A stretch of 19,139 nucleotides of DNA from CAZCDM01 sp964497475. GTDB lineage: Bacteria; Planctomycetota; Phycisphaerae; SM23-33. The notes under the pieces were generated by a model. That model made no database searches. It had not been told where the DNA came from and worked only from the letters and a program-made list of their open reading frames with translations. Shown here one piece after another: positions 14,784-19,139 of this stretch (position 1 is the stretch's first letter; the number at the start of each line of letters is the position of its first letter). The position numbers and the translations under genes are program-made. The stretch lies in the NCBI GenBank assembly GCA_964497475.1, contig CAZCDM010000028.1, forward strand, positions 1 to 19,139, in the 5' to 3' direction.

Positions 14784-14812
14784 AGTGTATGCGAATCGGC
14801 CGACCTGGACAA
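14784..14812 (-). promoter_or_regulatory. Putative promoter of the aldolase-oxidoreductase-glnS unit
   Basis: On the minus strand TTGTCC (14812-14807) and TACACT (14789-14784) are spaced by 17 bases, each with four of six consensus matches. The leader to the ATG at 14751 would be about 27 bases and contains the ribosome binding site. Confidence 0.35.
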
Positions 14813-14913
14813 GCCCGACCCGCCGCGCGGAAAATATTAAGAATTGAAAACCGGCTGCACAATCGCTCGGCCGGTAGTACAGTGAAGAACCCCGACCAGA
14901 ACAGGAGACCCAC

Positions 14914-15453
14914 ATGCTCAAGGCCAAGAATACCGCCATGGTCCTCGTCGACGTCCAGGAAAAACTCCTGCCGGCGATGCACAACGACCCAGCCGTCCTG
15001 ACCGCATTGGAGAAGCTTCTGCGCGGCCTTGCCGTGCTGGATGTTCCCGTGATCTGGTGCGAGCAACTGCCCGAGAAACTCGGCCCGACCGACCCGAGCC
15101 TTGCGACGCTGCTGGAGGGCAATCAGCCCATCGCCAAATCGACCTTCCGCTGCACGGGCAGCAAGAAGTTCATCAAGACGCTCGATCAGATCAGCCCCAA
15201 ACAACTGCTGGTGGCCGGCATTGAAGCACACGTGTGCGTTTACCAGACGGCGGTGGACCTGGCCGAGATGGGCTTCGGCGTGCAGGTCGTCGCCGATGCG
15301 GTCACCAGCCGGACCGCCGAGAACCGCCAGATCGCCCTGGACCGCATGGGCCAGGAAGAAGTCAAGCTTACCTCGGTCGAGATGGCCCTGATGGAACTGC
15401 TCCGTGACGCCGACGATGACCGCTTCAAGCAGATCCTCCCGATCATCAAGTGA
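14914..15453 (+). CDS. Isochorismatase-family cysteine hydrolase
   Basis: The family hydrolyses isochorismate, nicotinamide, N-carbamoyl compounds or related substrates. The 179-residue single-domain protein has the catalytic triad pattern D13 (LVDVQEK), K75 (AKSTF) and C108 in GIEAHVCV, where the cis-peptide before the cysteine is typical. AGGAGA precedes the ATG at 14914. It resembles the YcaC-like branch of the family rather than nicotinamidase, because the metal-site residues of nicotinamidases are not evident. It is divergent from the aldolase unit; no biosynthetic partner (entB, pncB) is near, so the substrate is unknown. Confidence 0.88.
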   Translation: MLKAKNTAMVLVDVQEKLLPAMHNDPAVLTALEKLLRGLAVLDVPVIWCEQLPEKLGPTDPSLATLLEGNQPIAKSTFRCTGSKKFIKTLDQISPKQLLVAGIEAHVCVYQTAVDLAEMGFGVQVVADAVTSRTAENRQIALDRMGQEEVKLTSVEMALMELLRDADDDRFKQILPIIK

Positions 15454-15465
15454 CGCGGCGGTTCA

Positions 15466-15494
15466 TTGACTCGCCATCCCGCGACGACTACACT
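15466..15494 (+). promoter_or_regulatory. Putative promoter of the proline-rich lipoprotein gene
   Basis: TTGACT (15466-15471, five of six) and TACACT (15489-15494, four of six) are spaced by exactly 17 bases, starting 13 bases after the hydrolase stop. It is among the best promoter matches in the window. It places the start of transcription near 15501, so a translation start at the TTG of 15466 is impossible from this promoter. Confidence 0.45.
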
Positions 15495-15606
15495 CCCTGC
15501 GATGCGTGTTGCCGCCGCTATCCCGATGCCCATCCATCCCAGGGCTGGCAGGGCTCCCGTTCTGCCGGCAAGCACGCCGCATACATTCCACACCCACACA
15601 TCCTGC

Positions 15607-16563
15607 ATGCATTTTATCCGCCCCGCCATCCTCCTGCTGCTTGCGTGTATCGCCGTCACCGGCTGCGTCACGGCCAATCGGGCCGAGGTCACCGTCCGCC
15701 TGCGGGATAACTCCGACGGTACGAACGTCAACGACTGCCTCCTGCTGGTCATCCACGGCGAGGCCCTGGACAGCTCCGGCCGGTGGTGGGTCGTGCAGGA
15801 AACCCAGGTCGGAGCCACCGCCATCAAAAGCGCCCGCGTGGAACTCATTTCCTCCGGCCAGGCGCTCAAGCAAAAAGGCTACGTCGCCGGGCTGGCCGGG
15901 CCGTATACCGTCGGCACGCCGGAGACGTGGGAGTATTGGGTGTTCCGCCGCGGCTACCAGCCGGACGACTTCCTCGACCAGCGGCTGACGAACCGGCACG
16001 AGAATAACGCCCCGCTGATTTTCCTCATGCTGCGGATCGATCCGGGCAAGAGCTACTCGGATGAGATGGTCCTCGAAGCCAGCCGCAAGCTTGTCGACGT
16101 GCGTGACCTCCTGCCGCCCGACGCGATGACGGCCCGGCTGGTGAACCTGGCGATCCTGCAGCTCAAGGACGTTCGCCTGCTGAGCTTCAAACGCGAGCAT
16201 CGCAGCCAGGCCGACGAAATGCTTGCCACGCTGGAGACGTATCGCGCCTCCCTGCCGGCCGAGCTGCGAAACCAGGCTCCTGCCGAAGCGCCTTACACGC
16301 TGCCCGAGCGAGTCGCGCCGATCCGCCCAACCAGCCGCCCCGCCAGCCAACCGGCCAGCCAGCCGACCGATCCGATTTCCCTCACGCCGCCCCCGCCGGC
16401 TGCGACCGAGCAAACCCCGCCGAGCGAACCGCCGGCGCCCATCGAGGCCGTGCCCGCCATCGAGGCTGACCTGCCGAGCAGCGCGCCGGCCCCGGCCGAG
16501 ACCCAGCCCGCACCGCTGCCCGCCCCGCCCGAGGCTGCCCCGGCCGGGCCTCCCACGCCGTAG
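15607..16563 (+). CDS. Hypothetical lipoprotein with proline-rich C-terminal tail
   Basis: I do not recognise a family. Starting at the ATG of 15607, the 318-residue product opens with a canonical lipoprotein signal ending AVTGC, with lipidated C20, so it is probably membrane-anchored outside the cytoplasm. Residues about 25-210 look globular (including WWVVQETQ and WEYWVFRRGYQPDDF), and the tail (about 220-318) is rich in Pro, Ala, Ser and Thr with RPASQPASQPT-like repeats, as in wall-spanning linkers. There is no clear ribosome binding site before 15607. An in-frame ATG at 15502 sits seven bases after the putative -10 box, but would add 35 residues ahead of the signal peptide, so I prefer 15607. 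It may be cotranscribed with the radical SAM gene 45 bases downstream. Confidence 0.7.
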   Translation: MHFIRPAILLLLACIAVTGCVTANRAEVTVRLRDNSDGTNVNDCLLLVIHGEALDSSGRWWVVQETQVGATAIKSARVELISSGQALKQKGYVAGLAGPYTVGTPETWEYWVFRRGYQPDDFLDQRLTNRHENNAPLIFLMLRIDPGKSYSDEMVLEASRKLVDVRDLLPPDAMTARLVNLAILQLKDVRLLSFKREHRSQADEMLATLETYRASLPAELRNQAPAEAPYTLPERVAPIRPTSRPASQPASQPTDPISLTPPPPAATEQTPPSEPPAPIEAVPAIEADLPSSAPAPAETQPAPLPAPPEAAPAGPPTP

Positions 16564-16572
16564 GGTATTTTC

Positions 16573-16602
16573 CCGACACCCCGAGACGCCCCACGCTAGA
16601 AT
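16573..16602 (+). promoter_or_regulatory. Putative promoter giving a leaderless radical SAM transcript
   Basis: TAGAAT (16597-16602, five of six) follows CCGACA (16573-16578, four of six) at 18 bases. The ATG at 16609 lies only six bases beyond the -10 box, where transcription itself would start, and no ribosome binding site is visible. A leaderless mRNA is inferred. Confidence 0.35.
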
Positions 16603-16608
16603 GTCTGT

Positions 16609-17523
16609 ATGAACGCTCCGAACCAACCCGACGCATCGGCCATCGGCGACCATCGCCGCCAGTGGCGGAACTGCCGCTACGTCTACCCCGTCATCAGCCG
16701 GCGGGCCCGGGGCGTATCGATCGGCGTGAACCTCAATCTTGACAAAAAATGCACCTTCGCCTGCCGGTACTGCCAGATCAACCGGCGGATTCACCGGCTG
16801 GGCATCGACGTGGAGATCCCCCGGCTGCGGGCCGAGCTGGACGAAGCACTCGACGCCCTGGCCGACGGCGAACTGTGGAACGAGCCCCGCTTTGTCGACA
16901 CGCCTTCGGCCCTGCGGCGGGTCAACGATATCGCCCTCAGCGGCGATGGCGAGCCGACCTGCCTGGAGAGTTTCGATGCGGTCGTCGCGACGGCCTGCGA
17001 GGCCCTCGACCAGGCCGATCTGCCCACCCGCCCCCTGCTGGTGGTCATCACCAACGCCACCCGGCTCGATAGCCCGCAGGTCTACCGTGCCCTGCCGCTG
17101 CTCGACGCGCACCCCAGCGAAATCTGGGCCAAGCTCGACGCCGGCACGGAAGCGTTCTTCCGCGAGGTCAACCGCCCGGCCGGGACGATCACGCTGGAGA
17201 GCATCTGCGAGAACCTGCTGATGATTTCGCGCGATCGGCCGATCGTGATCCAGACGCTCTTTTTTCTGCGGAATGGGTCCGGGCCCGGCCAGGAGGAGAT
17301 CGACGCCTACGCAGGTCGGCTGGAATCGTTGCGGGCCGGCGGCGGCCAGATCAGCCGCGTTCAGTTGCACACCATTGCCCGCGCCCCGGCCGAGAGCGAC
17401 TGCACCGCCCTGCCGGATGCTCGCCTCGACGAAATCGCCGCCGAGCTGCGAGGGCGGCTTGCCAATGTGGCCGTCGAGGTTTTTTACGGGCGCGACGTGC
17501 CTTCGAGTCAGCCCGAGGTGTAG
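16609..17523 (+). CDS. Radical SAM protein (Fe-S oxidoreductase) of unknown substrate
   Basis: Radical SAM enzymes use a [4Fe-4S] cluster to cleave S-adenosylmethionine and start radical chemistry. The 304-residue protein carries the cluster motif CTFACRYC (C48, C52, C55) within NLNLDKKCTFACRYCQ, and SGDGEPT (111-117), corresponding to the SAM-contacting GGE region. Conserved-looking LVVITNATRL (142-151) and AKLDAGTEAFFREVNRP (179-195) follow the pattern of the Tyw1-like/COG0731 group of stand-alone Fe-S oxidoreductases. No second cluster motif (SPASM-type Cys cluster) is visible in the C-terminal part. There is no target peptide or tRNA-modification gene next to it, so the substrate is unknown. 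It converges with apt, with 22 bases between the stops. Confidence 0.88.
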   Translation: MNAPNQPDASAIGDHRRQWRNCRYVYPVISRRARGVSIGVNLNLDKKCTFACRYCQINRRIHRLGIDVEIPRLRAELDEALDALADGELWNEPRFVDTPSALRRVNDIALSGDGEPTCLESFDAVVATACEALDQADLPTRPLLVVITNATRLDSPQVYRALPLLDAHPSEIWAKLDAGTEAFFREVNRPAGTITLESICENLLMISRDRPIVIQTLFFLRNGSGPGQEEIDAYAGRLESLRAGGGQISRVQLHTIARAPAESDCTALPDARLDEIAAELRGRLANVAVEVFYGRDVPSSQPEV

Positions 17524-17545
17524 AACACACCCCGGCCGGCAAGAC

Positions 17546-18076
17546 TTACTCGCCGGCGACGTCCAGCAGAGTGTGGACGGTGTAGCCCTTCTTTTCCAGT
17601 CGGCTGCGACCGGGCAGGAAGCTCAGGTCGATCACGAACGCGCAGCCGGCGATTTCGCCCTTGAGTTCTTCGACGAGTTCACAGGCCGCCCGCATGGTTC
17701 CGCCCGTTGCCAGCAGGTCGTCGACCATGAGCACCTTCTGGCCGGGCTCGATGGCGTCGGTGTGCAGCTCGATGGTGGCCTTGCCGTACTCCAGGCCGTA
17801 GCTTCGGCTGATCTTGCGGTACGGCAGCTTGCCGGGCTTTCGGATGGGCACGAACCCGCAGCCGAGGCGTTCGGCGATGAGCGGACCGAAAATGAACCCC
17901 CGGGCCTCGACGCCGCAGACGCAGTTGATGGCGGCCTCGGCAAAGGGCTTGGCCATTTCGTCGGCGGCGTGTTTCATCGCGGCCGGGTTGGCCAGAAGTG
18001 GCGTGATGTCTTTGAAGACGATGCCCTCTTTCGGGAAGTCGGGGATGTCACGGATGCATGCTGCCAGGTTCGTCAT
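17546..18076 (-). CDS. apt: Adenine phosphoribosyltransferase
   Basis: Apt salvages adenine by joining it to PRPP, giving AMP and pyrophosphate. The 176-residue product has the usual length and order: IPDFPKEGIVFKDITPLL (11-28), GVEARGFIFG (55-64), the KPGKLP loop (80-85) and the PRPP-binding signature VLMVDDLLATGGT (115-127). The ATG at 18076 is preceded by AAAGGAAA; an in-frame extension to 18130 overlaps the kinase stop and is not family-like. It starts 50 bases after the stop of the histidine kinase on the same strand, which may be incidental. Confidence 0.96.
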   Translation of the reverse strand: MTNLAACIRDIPDFPKEGIVFKDITPLLANPAAMKHAADEMAKPFAEAAINCVCGVEARGFIFGPLIAERLGCGFVPIRKPGKLPYRKISRSYGLEYGKATIELHTDAIEPGQKVLMVDDLLATGGTMRAACELVEELKGEIAGCAFVIDLSFLPGRSRLEKKGYTVHTLLDVAGE

Positions 18077-18126
18077 GGGGATTTCCTTTCGTGAGGGGCC
18101 GACGATAGCTGCCCGGCCCGCACGGG

Positions 18127-18906
18127 TCAAGAGCTGCGTTTTCTGGCAAGGGGGTCGGCGGGAATGCGAGCGACGATGGTGGTTCCCGTGTCGCCGGAGT
18201 GGATATCGAGCGTACCATCGACGGCCTTGATTCGTTCGCGCATGGTTTCCAGACCGCGGCCCGTGCCAACCTGCTGATCAGGCGAGAAGCCTCGCCCATC
18301 GTCGCGAATCAGCAGAATGACCACACCGTGAACCTCTTCGATACTCAGGACGATTTCGTTGCCATGGCTGTGACGAATCGCGTTGTTGAGGGCTTCCTGT
18401 GCGATGCGGAACAGCACGATTTCGACCTCGGGCGTGAATCGCCGGGCCGGTGCGAGCAGCCAGTCAAACTGGATACTCCGCCCAGCCAGGCGATACGGTT
18501 TGGTCAGGGCACGCAGCGCATGTCGCAGGCCGAACTCCGCCAGACCCGAGGGATACAGCCCCGCACTGACGCGCCGGATTTCGTCGATGGCGTCCTGAAC
18601 GGCCTGGCGGGACGCAGCGGCGAGGTCGGCATTGTCGATCTGCAAAGCCATCCGCTGAATGAGCATCTGCAGGGCGACGATCTGCTGGGCGACGGAGTCG
18701 TGCAGCTCCGCGGCGATGAGACGACGCTCGGCCTCGCGGGCATCGAGCAGCTTGCGATAGGCCCGACGAAGCTCGACGGTCCGCTCGGCGACGCGTTGTT
18801 CGAGCAGGTCGTGCGCCTGCTGTAGTTCCTGCTGTGCCACTTTGCTTTCCGTGATATCGTAGGCCGAGCCGAGCACCGCGTCGGGCCAGCCGTTGCTGTC
18901 GTACAA
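18127..18906 (-). CDS. Sensor histidine kinase, catalytic part (HisKA_3/NarL-type), separated from its PAS part by a frameshift
   Basis: The 259 residues read in this frame begin inside a PAS domain end (GSAYDITESK, 13-22). A coiled coil follows (about 23-58), then the HisKA_3 phosphoacceptor H69 in EAERRLIAAELHDSVAQQ. The HATPase region has RIAQEALNNAIRHS, RDDGRGF and GTGRGLETMRERI. This is the NarX/DegS type of kinase that normally pairs with a LuxR-type response regulator, none of which is in the window. A TAG stop lies immediately before the first codon (TTG at 18906), and no ribosome binding site is seen. The missing first part continues in another frame (18907-19139), so the gene is probably one kinase broken by one extra base. 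Confidence 0.82.
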   Translation of the reverse strand: MYDSNGWPDAVLGSAYDITESKVAQQELQQAHDLLEQRVAERTVELRRAYRKLLDAREAERRLIAAELHDSVAQQIVALQMLIQRMALQIDNADLAAASRQAVQDAIDEIRRVSAGLYPSGLAEFGLRHALRALTKPYRLAGRSIQFDWLLAPARRFTPEVEIVLFRIAQEALNNAIRHSHGNEIVLSIEEVHGVVILLIRDDGRGFSPDQQVGTGRGLETMRERIKAVDGTLDIHSGDTGTTIVARIPADPLARKRSS

Positions 18907-19139
18907 CTACGGTTCGATAGTGACGCATCCAGATATAGTGCCCGCTCCGTCCGTGCAACCGCCGATACTCGATCTGCGAGTGGGCCTTGCTGTTGGGAGC
19001 GTGGGGCTGGCGGCCATCGAGCATCACCTCTTCGACCCGCTGGCGGTCGTCGGGATGGATTTCCTTAAGCATCTGGGGATAGTCGATAGGGTACTTTGAA
19101 AAATTCAAATTCGGATATCGCGTAGGATTTTCGCTTTCT
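18907..19139 (-). CDS. Sensor histidine kinase, PAS-domain part, running off the window edge and frameshifted
   Basis: Read on the minus strand from the window edge, this segment is open and encodes a PAS_3-like stretch with MLKEIHPDDRQRVEEV, then QIEYRRLHGRSGHYIWMRH and YRTVV. That is where a PAS domain should pass into a VYDSNGWPDAVLG-like strand, which is found in the next frame (18906 downward). In its own frame it runs on to a stop at 18464 as Arg-rich, unrelated sequence. Removing one base among 18904-18908 (plus strand CAACT) joins the two cleanly. The true start is beyond 19139. Confidence 0.7.

Noticed and set aside
15463..17370. A 635-codon open frame on minus, opposite the lipoprotein and radical SAM genes
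   Set aside because: It spans two genuine genes and their intergenic gap, with no recognisable motif.
18900..18912. Programmed ribosomal frameshifting in the histidine kinase
   Set aside because: No slippery heptamer or downstream structure is evident; a plain insertion or sequencing error is simpler.

Overview
The window is GC-rich, densely coded DNA from a Gram-negative-type bacterium: it has a kdsA gene for the Kdo sugar of lipopolysaccharide, two lipoprotein signal peptides and YajC. Direct glutaminyl-tRNA synthetase, a tetratricopeptide protein carrying RNA polymerase alpha C-terminal domains, an aldolase/Gfo-Idh pair and clusters of GC-rich palindromes with heptamer repeats together suggest a member of the Planctomycetota, perhaps near the Phycisphaerae. 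That placement is an inference from gene content only. I see no tRNA, rRNA, CRISPR array, transposase or phage gene.

Left part (1-7470). An orphan-looking cheB (72-1031, +) faces a minus-strand series. Read in the direction of transcription, this series is a lipid kinase (7470-6577), kdsA (6554-5736), a large PAS hybrid histidine kinase (5678-2994), tgt (2953-1805) and yajC (1650-1117). The lipid kinase and kdsA look like one operon. A good promoter candidate inside the kdsA tail would start the kinase-tgt unit.

Middle (7470-11011). Divergently from the lipid kinase runs a two-gene plus-strand unit. The first gene encodes a TPR protein ending in two tandem domains that look like RNA polymerase alpha CTDs. 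The second encodes a SpoIID/LytB-type lipoprotein, probably acting on peptidoglycan. The TPR-alphaCTD-alphaCTD protein is the most interesting object here: it has the domain that RNA polymerase uses to touch UP elements and activators, detached from the polymerase and duplicated. Downstream lies a 737-base noncoding island with at least nine perfect hairpins, a 59-bp direct repeat with one mismatch and a heptamer array near each edge.

Right part (11012-19139). A minus-strand operon reads aldolase (14751-13801), Gfo/Idh/MocA oxidoreductase (13788-12775) and glnS (12754-11012). Divergent from it, on plus, are an isochorismatase-family hydrolase, a proline-rich lipoprotein and a radical SAM protein whose putative -10 box lies so close to its ATG that the mRNA may be leaderless. 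On minus, apt (18076-17546) follows a sensor histidine kinase that runs off the right edge. That kinase appears to be broken by a single extra base near 18905 between its PAS and catalytic regions.

Many long open frames opposite the real genes are by-products of high GC and are not annotated. All functional calls rest on motif recognition by eye; no database search was run.
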